Assembly: GCF_910592395.1 (NCBI RefSeq)
Contig: NC_088315.1
Location: 5,892,501 to 5,956,500, forward strand
Source: Lineus longissimus
Lineage: Eukaryota > Nemertea > Pilidiophora > Heteronemertea > Lineidae
Reading direction: 5' to 3'
DNA length: 64,000 nt
The position numbers and the translations under genes were made by a program. This document shows, in pieces, positions 13,030 through 26,500 of this stretch. Position 1 is the stretch's first letter. Every line of letters starts with the position of its first letter. Below the pieces are notes generated by a model. That model was given only the letters and a program-made list of their open reading frames with translations. It was not told the DNA's origin and did no database searches.

Positions 13030-13972
13030 CAAGGAGGATACCGCGGTGACGTCACGGCTTTTCCAAGATGGCGCTGCATAATGTAAACAAACTCGATCCA
13101 CGGCCAAGGGAAAATCAAGTCATCAAAAAAGTTAGATTTTTCGCATCAAATCAGAGTTATTAGTACTTTTCTGCTATGAAATAAGTCTTCAGACAATAAG
13201 CTATCATTTGAATAATGAAAAGTGCTGTTTTGATGGGGAAAAATAGGGTTTTTAAAACCAAATAGCCGGGCACCGATCTTCCAAAATTAGCGATGGTTTA
13301 AAACAGTCTCCCAGATATGGGGCAATCTCTTCATTATCATAATGGGATTTGGAGGCATGTTTACAGATTTTACAAGTTTGAGACCTGTTGGACCTAAAAC
13401 TCGCATAGATCCCCATAGATCCCCTCTATTTGTCGAGTTAGCGCCCCTGTAAGATCATGCATTTTCGGACACTAGAACGAAATCTTCCTGCGGATATCGC
13501 GGTTTCGGTGATGATTTAAGGAGAAATTGACTGTTCTTAGAGTTGTATGGGACAGAAATGAGTTCATACTTCATGAATACATGAATATATTATGATATGG
13601 GCGGGCTTCTAAGTCAAAACAATAACAAACTCAACTGCATCTCTACTGTATATTGCGTAGTGCATTGCCTAGTGTATTTCGTAGTGTATTTTAGCGGAGA
13701 CATTATTTCCGCACTTTGGCCACGCCAAACGTCTTTTTTATTCGTGGAAGTTAATCTGCTCTGTAAATATTATTTTACACAGGAAGAATCCATACTAGGT
13801 ATTGCAATATTTCATGTCTATTGGTGTTTTTGTGTACAGGAGCGCACCAGACAGTGAGACGTGGAGATGTGTTCAGTGCTGCTGCTGTCAGTAGACTGAA
13901 TCTGATTGGCCATAGCGATCACTAATATGGGTCGGGATCACGTGATGTGACGTCACCGCGGTATCCTCCTTG
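13030..13972. mobile_element. 943-bp non-autonomous TIR DNA transposon with 9-bp target duplication (MULE-like)
   Basis: The left end begins CAAGGAGGATACCGCGGTGA, and the right end is its exact inverse; the perfect TIR is 26 bp. Both ends are flanked by the same 9-mer GCCTATATA (13021-13029 and 13973-13981), a clean target-site duplication. The TIR holds the palindrome TGACGTCA, a CRE/ATF-type site, at each end. No transposase ORF is present. A 9-bp duplication suggests Mutator-like (MULE) mobilisation; an 8-9-bp-duplicating relative such as P or a new family is possible. Confidence 0.9.
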
Positions 13973-16771
13973 GCCTATATACATGTATCTCTAAAACGAT
14001 TTGACGGCCGACATAGAAAATGTCCTCCTGAAAAAAAGGGTATTCTGACGGATTCTGGTATCTGGTTCTATAAAGGCCACGGCCATCAATAGTTTCGAGA
14101 TTAAAGGGCATAATATAATATTTTTCCCTGGATATTCTATCAAGGACATTTCAAACGTCTACACCTGCAGTGCAAATGATTGAGATTCAGTGTCAGGACG
14201 CTTCGGATGTTCGAATATGTAGTCTACTGAAATTGTCTCAATTGTGCGTAAATTCAATATTCGTAGCGGTTACTTTTCTCTTCCGTTCAGTTCTTATAAA
14301 TAAATGTAAATTAGCTAATTGCTCAATCGCTTTCCAGACATAAAGGTTATGCCATTAGGCACGGCAAAGAAACACACACTGACTAACAGAATAATTGCTT
14401 GTTTCTATTCAGTCGCTTTGCATTTCAAAGCACGTGATGGGAAATTCTGCTTTTGTCTGTGGAGAACGATACTCTCTCTCATTTCTCCTAATCATCGCTC
14501 CCTTGTTACCATCACGGATGCTGCTCTAGATCCGTGTTACCATTGACCTACACGCAAGTATACTGCTAGGTGGTCATTGTGTAATACAGGGTGTCCCAAA
14601 ACAATACCTTTCGAGCACGTTTGACTATTAGTCGTGTGAATTATGCCCTGAAAGAGCGTACTGTTGAGGCTCAGTGGTATGTTTTCTGCTCGTACAACCA
14701 CGCTGTCTGCTGAGTGATGGTTACCTGGGTGGTGTGGCGTGGATAGATGTTGTACCACCGTAGATCATAGATTGTACCATTACCATCATACTATCTTACG
14801 GGGCTTTTTCAATGTCCCGAACGCGAGTTGATTTCCAATGGCATACAATGTATCAAGGGTTAACAAAAAGCAAAACCAATTAAATTAGGATCACATTCAA
14901 ATCTAAGCAAAACAATTTATGATCGATTGGCGCAGAAGCGTAACCTGGGTTCAATTAATCACAAGGCAGCGATAATCATCCGACAGATCCAATTATTGGC
15001 ATTATGACGGGAGACAGTCAGATCCTAGAGAGCAACTTATGTTATGATTGAGGATGTTGAAGAAGGCTCCTGGCGTCAAATCGATAACTTGAGGTCTTGT
15101 AAGTCAGGTTTTGCGGAGTGCAGGTGGAACGCAAGAAGCACCGGATTCGGATTAAGTGGACGGACCTGTTGTTTAGGATGTTGATGATTCGAATATTCCA
15201 ATTCGTCGGTTCTCACCATGAAACTAACCTGATGTGCCAGTAGCACTGAATGGTCTTTTGAGTCGGTGTTCGAAGCACGTTCATTTCATCCCAGGCCGTG
15301 CACTTAAAGGTTTTATTTTCAGCTTTTATTGCAAGTCGAGACAACTTATGATTTCAGACTGATATTGGCACTGCCAAGTGATAAAGTATAGTATTGAGTA
15401 TTTCCAGTGTTGCCTATATGCAACCAATGGACCTATCCCCGTAGATTTATTTTGCCCAAAACACTGTTCCCTTTTGCAATCAGGCGATGTAATTCCGGTT
15501 GATAAACTCGATTGTGATTAACTGCGGCGGATTGGGAGGATTTTCCGATGTGAAAATCGATCTAGTGAGGCTGATCTGAATTTTAAAAGATTCAGACACA
15601 GTGGCTTATGAGAGTTACTTGTATGTGTGAACAAACCTAGCCGAAACATTGCACTGGCACCTGGCGCCACGTTTGTTGCCGAGTGTCAAGTTGTCAATTG
15701 TACTTTCTTCCAAAGCACCATTCTTTGTGATTGCAAAACTCTCAATTCAACAGGTTATGGAGGAAAAGGAAGACAATGCCCTATTCAACATGCCTCTGCT
15801 GTTGGTACCGCAGATAGAATTGAATACAGTTCAGCATCTTTCAAAACAACAACGGATCCTGAGTCCTTACAACCGGTGTGATGGCGTCGCCTTGTGTCAC
15901 TCTTATCTGTTTAAGAGACGTCGCTGCTGATACAATAGAGGAATGTTGTTACCACAGATGGAAAATTCACACGGGATCCAAAAAAAAGCATTGATGAGTT
16001 CTGCACCGAGGAGTAGGCATCACGTTCCAATGTCGCTTGGTGTTATACTTCAAATTACCCTTGGGTATATTGGCATTTTTTATATTCTGGGAAGATATGA
16101 GGCAAGCGCTTCTGATTGTCAGTTGAACGAAAGGCCAGAGGGACCATTCGACACATCAAAATCGAATTTAGTATTTTACATTTCGAATGAGACTACTGGG
16201 CTTTGGTACCGTTGGATCTATATTTGCCGTGCAGGAAGCCTAATAATGCAAGATGTGAATCGATTCCTGATCGCGGGGCTTGCTGAGACGATGATTGATT
16301 TGATACGCGATTGCAGTCAGCGTGATGAATACATCCAGAGGGATCGAGAATTGTGATTAGATTGCATTCGTTTTGATTTTCATTGAACGTAGCTCAGTAT
16401 TTATTGCAAGCGAAAGTCACGAGAGAAATTGTTTTGCGGTGATGGTTGGTGCCTTTGCTGAATCAACAACTATTCTTTGACTTGGATTGGGTCGTCGGCC
16501 CATACTACAGCTGTATTTACGAGCAGTATTTTTTGCTCTGTCATGAGTTGTAAAACACTTTAATCTATGGCGACCAGCTGAAAAATTAAAAGGGGACAAC
16601 CACTAACGTTAATAAAGATATATTGATATTACATATTTGTATTCTTGCGAATAGAGGTTGTTCGCAAAATATTAACGGTTTACAGTAAATCTTGTGCACA
16701 ATATCGTTTAACCTATTCTTCAAGACCGGCCAAAAGATGAGCAATAGCAATAAAACCGCAGTGACCTGCAT

Positions 16772-16830
16772 CACTAACGCACCATCAAGGAGAGTGTGTG
16801 TCACAGTTTAGCATCAATGGTGCATTAGTG
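16772..16830. repeat. fold-back of about 59 bp
   Basis: CACTAACGCACCAT is inverted as ATGGTGCATTAGTG at 16817-16830, 13 of 14 paired. Confidence 0.5.
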
Positions 16831-19800
16831 TGTAACGACCATCGAATTGGTTGTGTCATCAACAGGCGATGTACTTTGACAAACTACTGGACAAACCTAA
16901 TGGGAAAATCGAAGGAAACGATCCATTAGGAGAATTCGTTCAAGCTTATGGTTATTACAGGTGGAACGTGTTAGATCCTGTTGTAGTAGGCAGAGCCTAT
17001 GATGGATAGGTGGGTGGGATAGAATAACCATTAGCTACCGTGGAGCCTGAAGTAGAGATGCAGGGGCGTTATTGGACATTGCTGTGTAAAATGATACACC
17101 CAAGACCTATCATTTATATAATAGAATAGGCGAGGCAGCCCCCAGCCCCCAGCGCCCATCATTCCTGTTACCTCGCGTTGTTTGCAGTTGCAAGCTGCTC
17201 CAACCCTTCGATGGCCCATCCCTCGTCATTGACGGCCATCGATAACCAGGAAGCAAGTTCATTCAGTCCAAACCACCCTACACATAAAATCTCATTTTCC
17301 GCGCCAGCCTTATTAGCATGGCTAACTCTGTTTCATGTTCGTTTATTTGAGCCATCACAGACTCCATATAGAATAGCTAGCCATTGTCTACTTCTCAAAT
17401 ACGAGTAGTCATACATTCAGTATGAGAGTGCAATATCAGCTTCATATCGTCCAGTTATTGCACCTTGAATAAGACAGATATAACATATTATTTCGTTCGC
17501 CGCAACGGACATAAAAGCATAGCAGTGTTATTGACCGGGAAGGCAAATTTGTTCTACGGTGTGACAGAATTGAGTACAGAAAAGTTTCCATTGGTAACAG
17601 GTGATGTTGAAAGATACATTTCTTTTGCGTCAACAAAAAAGTTGCTCATGAATGAATAATTCACTATTGTACCACAGATCTAACTGTCATCTTGTGCTAC
17701 CTTACATGTAGCTATTCGCCATGTTCTATAGCAAGTTGTTGGGAGACAACAACGCTTTGTTTCTAGGTAATCATATTATTCTAAGGTCTGTCAAATTAGC
17801 TGTTGCAAGAAGGATCTTCCAAGTCACTCCATGACGACTTCTCGTCTAATGTATAAGTCGACAATAAGTACAATCCCGGTTGCTCAAAAAGCCTTTAAAG
17901 TGGCCATGGTATATCTGAACACACCTAGGGATGGATCTGTTTCTTTCTATCGTCCTAGCACTCGTATGTATAGCTAGCCCCTCATGGGCAAACGATCTGA
18001 AGCCTTTTCCAATGACGACAACAAGGTTTTTGTGTAGGCAATAAGTACCCATTACGGACTTGGTCCCAAACCCTCAAAGTGCATGGTCATGGTATCTAGA
18101 TGGCTGTGTAGATGAAGAATGCTTCGTTTCTTCCGTCATCTTGGTCTATTGCCTCTCGGTTAATAGCCCTTGCAAAATCTAGGAGGTGCTAAAATGATGG
18201 GACCATCAATCTTCTGGTGTTGGTGAACGGCGATTGCTTGCTATGGAATAACGCCAGAGCCATAGCAAGGCAATAGGTCATCAGCTTACCCAAGGGCGAT
18301 TACTGTCCGGGAAAGGTACAATTGGCTCCAAGCTAAAGTCCATGAGAGATCAGAGGCCAAAGGTACGTTCTTTGCCGTACCTCAGGCGCTAGTTTGGGAA
18401 ATGTTGAAGCCGTAATGTGCAAGTTTACCATCGTCGAGCACAAATATTGAGATTGAATAGTTATTGCGATATAGTTGCGCATAGAAGGTGGCTAGATATG
18501 CCTTACCATAATTTTTTAGTGAGAGAGACATTTTGCTGTGACGTATATGGAGCCAGAGAGAACTTAATTTGAAAAAGGTACTTTTTCATACACCATTTCC
18601 GATATGTTGTACAAAAACTACAATGCCGTCCAAAGCTCTCTCCGTCTTTTCCTACCATTTCTTTCTGCTAGAAACATACACATACGAACACAAACGACCC
18701 ATGTACGAACGATACCGAAATCGTATTGTACTGCATAAATGGGATGCATCTGATAGAAAAAGCAACATCGTCATTTGGGAATCAATTACAACTCCATGTC
18801 ATTATAAAAAGTGGGCATCAGACTAGCCGATATATGGCTAATCCTCGGCCACTAATGTGACCACCCGGCAGCATAGCCGCTTCGGCCATTATAATGAATA
18901 GCACGCTCGCCCAGAGCCTGTTTTTCGTGGTCAGCCATCTGGGAGTGGGGTTAGAGTTTCCATTAGCAGCTAACAGATAAGTTTTCATAGATAGGCCATT
19001 TTGGCCATGTGTAATCGTTCCCAAATGTGCGAAATACCTTTCTTATTCTTGTAATTTGGAACAAGCCCGTGTTCCCTTGTGGGCAATGTATTTGGCTGTT
19101 TAGTCGTTAAAACAGTGTGGTCAGCATGCAAGCAGTGCTAATGCCAATGTAATAGTTTCAAAGGACAATATTCCTGCTTTAGTGATTGCATGACATGAAC
19201 AAATCCACAAAGACTGGACTCAAAGCTCTGCATAAAATCGACGTTGATCATATTGAAGCACTCAGTCCTCGATGTCATAGGAAAAATTTTTGAATTGCCT
19301 CTGAAAAATATCTAACAAGATAAGGTGATTATTGGCATTTTTTGTTCATAAAAGAATAGTAGACAGAACAAGCTTTTAATAGTTGAGCATCACCCTCCAA
19401 AAATCTCCCTCCTTTATGGCTCACTTTAAGCCCACTTTAATGGCTTTGTTCAATATTGAAAACCACTAACAGTGCCATTACCTTTCATCGCTTCACCCGT
19501 AGATCGTTTGGACGTTGTCATGGTTACGTGTTGCCTTAACGAGGAAAATTGAGATGCTAGTTCATCTGACCGTTATATGAGTTGGCGTGCAGAGAACGAG
19601 CTGGATGAGAATACATTTAGTTTTCACTGGAAACCACATTCACAGGCGAGGTTTAAATCTCACTCACAGGCGAGATTTTACTGAAAATCTAAAGTGAGGA
19701 ATTTCCGGTGAAAAACGGATTGTCTGCCAGAGTTTTCCTAATCACTTTCTGTTTAGTCAGCCTTGTGGTCTGGTGAAATTGAGAACGCCTGAGTCTACAA

Positions 19801-21576
19801 CAATAATTGCAAATTTGATGCTCTTCTCGGGTATTTCCTAAAGAAACGATTGCTTCTTTTAGCTGCACTGCTATGCTAGATGAGGTACGCTTGGGATCTC
19901 AACGTAACAACCGCATTGTTTTAGCTGAATTGCCCTGAAGCAATATCCGCTCCATCCCAGGTGATTTAAAGAAATCAATCCGCTCCCGACAATAATTAAG
20001 ACACTCCAGCGTTATCCTTAATGGTGTTCTTACAGAATTTCAACATCCCAATATTGGGGGAGTATTAAAGTCTTAGAATAAAGCGTGCTTAAGTTCTTGT
20101 TTTGAATGTGTACTGGTCAAGGATTGTGTCTCTAAACAGAGTTTAGTTGTGCTGCACTCAAAATCCTCCAGTAAATGTTTCCAATAGTGGTAAATGTCAC
20201 CAGAGTCTTTCAATATCGGTACCGTTGAAGAGGCACAGAGTGCTGTTTTTGAAGAAATACGAAAACAAAGTTGAATAAGATTCCTAAACACTTGACGTCT
20301 CTTGTAGAAGGGTTCTTATCTAACGTGTAAGCTTACAATGCGATATTGGATTTTTCGAAGGAAAGTTAAAAATGTCGACAAAAGATACAGACTGCATCCA
20401 CATTATACAATAAAAAGAAAAGGCTTATGTTGCTTGGATATCCGCTCACACTTTGGGATGATGTACTGAGATACTCACTTATCATATGACACGACAGCAC
20501 GCACCACCCGTTCTTGTTTGAGACACTCACTTGAAATGCGTGTTTGTACTGAAAGACATGACAAAGCTTTGAGAAGAAAGTACACATTTTAAGCTCTTGT
20601 TACAAGTACATTGTATTTGTGACTATCGATGTACGTACGTATCACTAACAAAAATGGGAAGCAGTAAAGTAAACATGACAAATTTAGTGTCTGGTGTCCA
20701 CAGTCCTTCCTAGCGTCGTCATCGCCATGAATGAATCTGGCGGCGGACTGAATTCATCCAAATATTGATACGGAGTCTGAGTTACATTGTATCAATAATG
20801 ATTACTACTCTGGTACGAGTGGAATGAACTGTGACATTCTTGTTTCTACTACGGTATGGTCTGAATGTCATTTGTGGGGTATTGTCACCCATCATGTTTG
20901 GCGCGGGATATCGAGTAGTCTGGATTTCTTACAATATCGGTGAAATTGCTTCGATCATGGGGAAGATTGACATTCACAACGGCAGTGGTTCAGTCAGTCA
21001 AACGCAAGCCTTATCTCTAAAGAGTGAAGTGGTAAACCGCGAGAGGCCAGTTGCCCAAAAATACTTAACCCTGGCACTAAGCAAGCGCTTGTTTCCATTT
21101 CCAAAGCGTAAATCCTTTTGGATGTTCTGGTGGAAATTAACTACTCTTCTGTATCGTGAACTCGCGTTGAGACCACAACTGGGAAATTAACTGAATTATT
21201 GGTAGAATGTAAATGACCATGAGTCGGTTGGCCCAGACTCAAATGGTTTTAATGTATATCTGCTGATTACAATAGCTACAGCCAGCAGGCGGTTATGTAC
21301 TGCAGCAAGATTAGCATGGATGATGTCTGTACCGCGCCCATGTGGATATCTGGCAATATGGACCGATCATCTCCCTAATTGGTCCATCCCCAAATGGATC
21401 ATGACGTTATGATTTTCCAGTCATCCTATTTGGAGAAATCGCGGTCCTACTGGAAGCCATTTTGTATGAAAAACCAACAAATCACACGCCAAAGTTTTCC
21501 CTTCATTGTCACTTTCCCTCAAGCCATTTTTTAAGGGGTGGCTTGAACTTCAGATTAAAGTGCCTTTCGCAGTTCG

Positions 21577-21656
21577 AGATACACCAGATGCAGTTGTCGC
21601 CAATTTCAAACCAAATCTACGCTAATAAATAAAGCTGATCTGAACCAGGTGTATCT
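21577..21656. repeat. fold-back of about 80 bp
   Basis: AGATACACCAGATGCAG at 21577 is inverted at 21640-21656 (CTGAACCAGGTGTATCT), 14 of 17 paired. Non-coding. Confidence 0.5.
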
Positions 21657-22295
21657 GGCATGAACGATTGAACTCTGGTGATATTGGCAAAACTATCAAT
21701 AATACTGTCTAGTAACCTTTGGTGGAGAATTTATTTCGTCGGGTTTCTCCTCTGCGTTCATGAGTTGCGTTTTTGCTGAGATTGGCGCATCTTGAAATTT
21801 TGAAAATTGGCGGACAAGCCAGTTCATGTGCGGCAAACATCGCATTCGCGTCCTGTCGTATCATGACACGTTGTGGTACACATGTATCTTCAGGTTGTCG
21901 ATAATCATCGTTAAGATGCACAGCTGACTCGCTCCTCCACCTGCCCGGAAAATTGCCCCATCAATTAACGAAGTGTGTATCCCATTAAATTTCCGTGCTT
22001 GATTTGCTAAATTTCTAAAGCTATAAATGCAAGATTAAATTGAGCGAATCCATTCGCTTAATATAGTTGTAGTGTATATTCGCTCTCCACGAATGGAAAG
22101 AGCCACGGTTTACCAATGGCATCATTTTCATACTTGCCAAGCTCGCCACCTAGGATTATCCACTGCGGTCACTGTAACATCGTTGCTTTTTCCTATATAT
22201 TTGAACGTTTCCCATACAATAGAAAGCTAAAGCAAAGAAAAACCTGTTGATATAGATCTTCCTATTCAACCTCCATCGAATGCAAGTCGCAGCTT

Positions 22296-22525
22296 TTAGA
22301 TTGAAATTGACACAGGTGTTGCTGTTGCATTTCCGGAAGGCATATGGAAACCAACATTTGTAAAGGGAGTCCGCCGTAACTTCAATTTGATGAATGTAAT
22401 CATTCTCTTCGTGATATTAGGTGAAACAGAAGCCAGATTATCAGTCCTAGATGGAAATTGACACAGCTGGTGATGTTTGCCACTCCGGAAGGTAGATGGA
22501 AACCTATAGGGAGCATGTCGTAACT
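22296..22525. repeat. diverged two-copy tandem repeat, about 150-bp period
   Basis: GAAATTGACACAGGTG..CCGGAAGGCATATGGAAACC..GTAACTT at 22302 recurs at 22451 with CCGGAAGGTAGATGGAAACCT. It lies 440 bp upstream of the fucosyltransferase exon. The minus-strand open frame across it is a by-product. Confidence 0.65.
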
Positions 22526-22964
22526 TAGATCTTATATCAATACAATCTTTTTCGCAACCGTATACCGGGTCCATTCTATGTTTTCATGACCACCTTCGTC
22601 TCGTCATGTGTAGCATTCGCTTAAAACTACAAGTTCTTTCCCCATTACGCGCTGCACCTCTGTACTCATTACATTTACTACATTACATTCCGCTTCCGAG
22701 GTGATGATACCATCATCGTATGAAATCGACGTAGCCTTACACCGGCAGGTGTCCTTCCATATCAAAGTCATTAGCTTATCAGTCGCCGTTCAAAGTAGCA
22801 ATCAACCTTGACAAACACCTCGTTCGCAGACTGCGTATTGCAATGTGTTGAAATAATTTGATTTCAGGAGAGTACAGCAACTTCTTCATATATATATGAT
22901 ATATCTGACTAAATTAACACAAATTAGCATGTCATTTATTTCGCGTTCCATTCTCTCTTTGCAG

Positions 22965-23298
22965 ACATGACGTCATACCTATTGTGATGGGTGCTCATCC
23001 CGACGACTACAAGAGAGCAGCACCACCGCACTCCTTCATTCACGTGGACGATTTTGATTCGCCGAAAGCACTTGCCATATATCTGCACAAACTTGATCAA
23101 AATGACGATCTGTACAACGAATATTTTCGCTGGAAAGGAACTGGACAGTTCGTCAATACTCTGTTTTGGTGTCGGTTGTGCGCCATGGCTTGGGATGACA
23201 CCCAAGTCACGTATTATAAAGATGTAAACAACTGGTGGCGTGGAGATGGAGTTTGCATCGGAGCAAATAAGTGGCCAGCATCAAAAACAAAATCATAG
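22965..23298 (+). CDS. GT10 alpha-1,3-fucosyltransferase, C-terminal exon (partial gene)
   Basis: Acceptor TCTCTCTTTGCAG, then a phase-2 start (xx|A) and 110 open codons to TAG. The residues are those of the GT10 catalytic C-terminus: HDVIPIVMG at the exon start, then APPHSFIHVDDF, a segment like SPKALAIYLHKLDQND, and EYFRWK, followed by a WCRLC (CXXC) and a Trp-rich end of the kind seen in invertebrate family members. The enzyme transfers fucose from GDP-fucose to GlcNAc in Golgi glycans; this part forms the donor-binding half. The membrane anchor, N-terminal domain and the ENS..YITEK motif should lie upstream. I found none of them in 1-22,960, so the remaining exons are very far away, lost or unrecognised. 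The exon has no internal stop or frameshift, so it may belong to a living gene with a long intron. Confidence 0.8.
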
Positions 23299-23379
23299 CA
23301 AATTTCGCTCTTTTAGGGCTCTAGATATCCTAGGATCCATGAGAGTTCGTACTTGGTGATAGGTGTTAGTCGTCAATGA

Positions 23380-23515
23380 ATGCCCGACTCTGTTAAATGG
23401 TGGCTGTCGTGCTTCATGCCGTGCCCGGAATGCCATGCTGCAGCGCAGTGGAGTTTGCGTTGGGGCCAAGAAATGCCCTGGCTTCCGGCATCGAAAACGA
23501 GGCGTGCAGTAACTT
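23380..23515 (+). pseudogene. decayed duplicate of the fucosyltransferase exon tail
   Basis: Starting about 80 bp after the stop of the intact exon, the sequence resembles that exon's last 140 bp. CTCTGTT..GGTG.CGGTTGTGC of the exon is matched by CTCTGTTAAATGGTGGCTGT, and GGAGTTTGCATCGGAGC by GGAGTTTGCGTTGGGGC. Translated, the end reads GVCVGAKKCPGF against GVCIGANKWPAS. The middle (the Tyr/Trp-rich part) is missing and the frame is broken. This is a tandem partial duplication that has decayed. Confidence 0.55.
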
Positions 23516-26500
23516 GCTCCCTTAGTTATGAAAGTATAAAATCGGGAACTGGTTAGATGATGAATGACGTGGCGATTCTGCTATCGTGGCCACACCCAGA
23601 AATTTAGACAGTTGACACGTATTCCAAATTGCACGTCTGCCTTATTGGGGATCGAGTCGACAAACATATTGTGGTTGCTTTTAATGCAGATGCCTGTAAA
23701 TACGTATTTTGAAAAGGATTGCCATATTAAAAATCGGGCACATGGCAACACGCTGAGCTGCAATTACATTACATTTAATTTCCGACTTTTGCGAAAGCTG
23801 CTGCTTGAGTTTGTGATTTGCGAACTAGTCTTCTGGGCTACCATAATCTACGTTTTGATCGAAGTAGTGAGGAAAAGAATATTATTTTGTACATACTTGT
23901 AAATTTGTTTACATTTTTGCGTCCCTTTCGGTCATTAGCTGTGTGAGTCTGCGAGAAGCAGATCTGATTCTCACTTATAGTTGTCTACAGGTAATATCAG
24001 TGTCATGTATTATTTTATAAGGCATGAACCACCATGTCGGGAATCTTTACAAGTTTAGTACCGAACCAATTCATCTGTGGTTTAAGCAGAAGCTCCATCT
24101 GCTGACTAAGTGGTCACAACCTAGCAGACTCCGGTCTCCCTTGAAAGCTTGGTAAAAGTTCACAGAGACACCTTGTAACGATATGGAAAGCTTCAGTGTG
24201 TGGGGAAAAGGCAGCGCTGTCGTGACGATGAAGCCTTCCGCAGACTGAACAACGGTAAGGCTCTCTCCTCATAAGGGGGGCATTTATTTAGTAGGTACGC
24301 AACAGATATTAAGATGTTTATAAAGTTGAGGTCCATTTTCATTGGTGCATAGAGGTTTGGGGATTGGAAGTGGCGGATTGAAAAAATGTTGCGATTATAT
24401 GTTCATTCGCTATAACTTGTGACTTTCTGACCGAAAGTGGGGCTTATTAATACGCAGGTACAAACTCATTGATTGTGATGAGAGCACGGTGGAAGAGCTA
24501 GCTTTCCCCGGGGCTACATTACCCTCTTTAATTTTTTGATAACCGGCAAGTAAGCTTATTCTGATGGATCCAGGCAATGGATGAACGCGGTGGTGATGTC
24601 GCGGGTGGAGAGATTTATTATGTATTATGTTACTCGGCATATGCACGTATATGCAGTATGTAAATATCTGCACCTATTCCAATACTATTATTGTTATAAA
24701 CTCGAGAATCCAGTCGATTTTCTGGAAGAATTGTGTCATTACCGATACATACTCTTAGCTGGGATATGAAAGCAAAAAATAAGTGACTACAGACGTAATC
24801 GAATAAATCTTTAAGACCAAAGTCTCTAACAAAAAAATCGGCAAGTAGTATTGATGGTCATTACGTATACTTGTGACCTACTTTACACATGTGTTTAGAC
24901 AACGTCATACCGCATGTCATGTTCTCAGTCCGAAGTACATGAACCCTCATCTTTGGGATGGTCTTAATGCTTTCATGTTCCTTTGCGTCTCTCCCTACTG
25001 CTGGAAAACCTTTTTTCTTTAAATAGGGTTGGTTCATGTACGGTGTTTACATGTGGCCCGCTGGTAATGCTAGTGCTGACCTAGCTCCACGTGTGGCAGC
25101 ATCGGTCGTGCAGTGTATATAAATGTGTTCTAAGTGTAGTGTAAATGACGTTACGAGTGTTTCTGATATTGGATTTACATCACATGGATTCAGCACTCGC
25201 TCAGTTCATTGAGGGCCAACGCGCAAAGAGGGGTAAATGGCAGGTGATGTGTGCGCAGTCTTCTTTTATAGTGGAGAAGTGTGATACTACTAACATTTCC
25301 AGAGCCTGCGGACGTAAACAGAAAGTGCAAAACACAACCTGGCCTTTTAGAGCGTATTGGTGGTATTTTGAACATCAATTGTTAAATGTAATTGTTAAAG
25401 CATTACTGTGTTATGATGGGCTATTTTTCTACCGATGTGTAATAACTAACAATTGACTTGTATATTTGGCTCAGAATGTGGAGAATAAAGTCTGTTTGCT
25501 ATCGAATTTGTTGCTTCTGTTTCTCTTTATCAATTAGTCGAAGTCATGATCTGCTGTTGTTGCCGACATAAAAGGCAGCAGCTGTAAAATCCACCATCAA
25601 GAAATATAAGTGGTGCTTTAGACTGAGAGTGTTTGTGCTGTGTTTGAAGGGGGAATTCCAAAGATGTCTGGAAGTTGAATATGCCAAGATGGAAAATTCA
25701 ACATACAGCCCAGGGTAGCTCCGAAGTGTTGTGGACCATCTACCATACTATACCGGTCATAAAACCCATAAAACCCAAGTTGAAAGTTTCTTGATAAAAC
25801 ATATACCAAATACATGTAGTATCAAACATTTTCTCAGATCTGTTAATAGTCGCCTGGAGAAAGGAAGTGCGGAAGTCGTGGAAGTGTGCAATTCTATCAA
25901 CAAAACTGAATTCCCTGTTTACGGGATAGCAATGGGTTGTTTTAGTAGCCGTCCGAGAGATATGGGTAAACTATTTACAAAGTCATTTACTGGCAATTGT
26001 ACTGATCACTTGGTTCTTTCCGAGTGCCAAACCCTCTGCGCGAAATCTAGGACATATTGTGCGGTATCCTCACTGATGAAGAGTTGAAATTGGCGAACTG
26101 ATGGCGTCCACAAATCGAATTGGAGGGACTTTTACAAAATAAAGCAACTAAATTTGGTTCATTTAGGTTCTTCACAAGATTATGCAAAGTGACTGTCACA
26201 GGGAGGACAAGAGAACACTTATGAACGGCAAGCATGGTCTGCGCTACATCTAAAGAACGGTCATCATAAAAAGGACTTTTAACGATGTCAAGTCTTTTCC
26301 TATGCAGGTCTTTTTCAAACGGGCATTGCATCAGCCGTCGAAAAAAATTTCCCAGGTTTTCCCACCTTCGGCACAGATGTACCGCACTTTCCTAGCGCAT
26401 ACCTTTTTTAACGAAAACGAACTCGTTATTATGATCGGGGCAGTTGACCTCGACCTTGTACAAGCTCGATATTTACTCTGGAAATGAAGTAGGGTCGTAT

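Larger units (their letters stand above)
13982..22290. other. no recognised exon upstream of the fucosyltransferase exon
   Basis: I looked for GT10 motifs (the SDI..PYG strand, the W.VSNC segment, ENS..YITEK) on the plus strand and found none. The 137-codon frame at 15943-16356 has a short hydrophobic run but no splice support. Confidence 0.5.

Noticed and set aside
15943-16356. The 137-codon frame with a hydrophobic stretch, plus two overlapping frames just upstream
   Set aside because: No family motif, no splice pair, and both upstream frames are equally open. At this AT content such lengths occur by chance.
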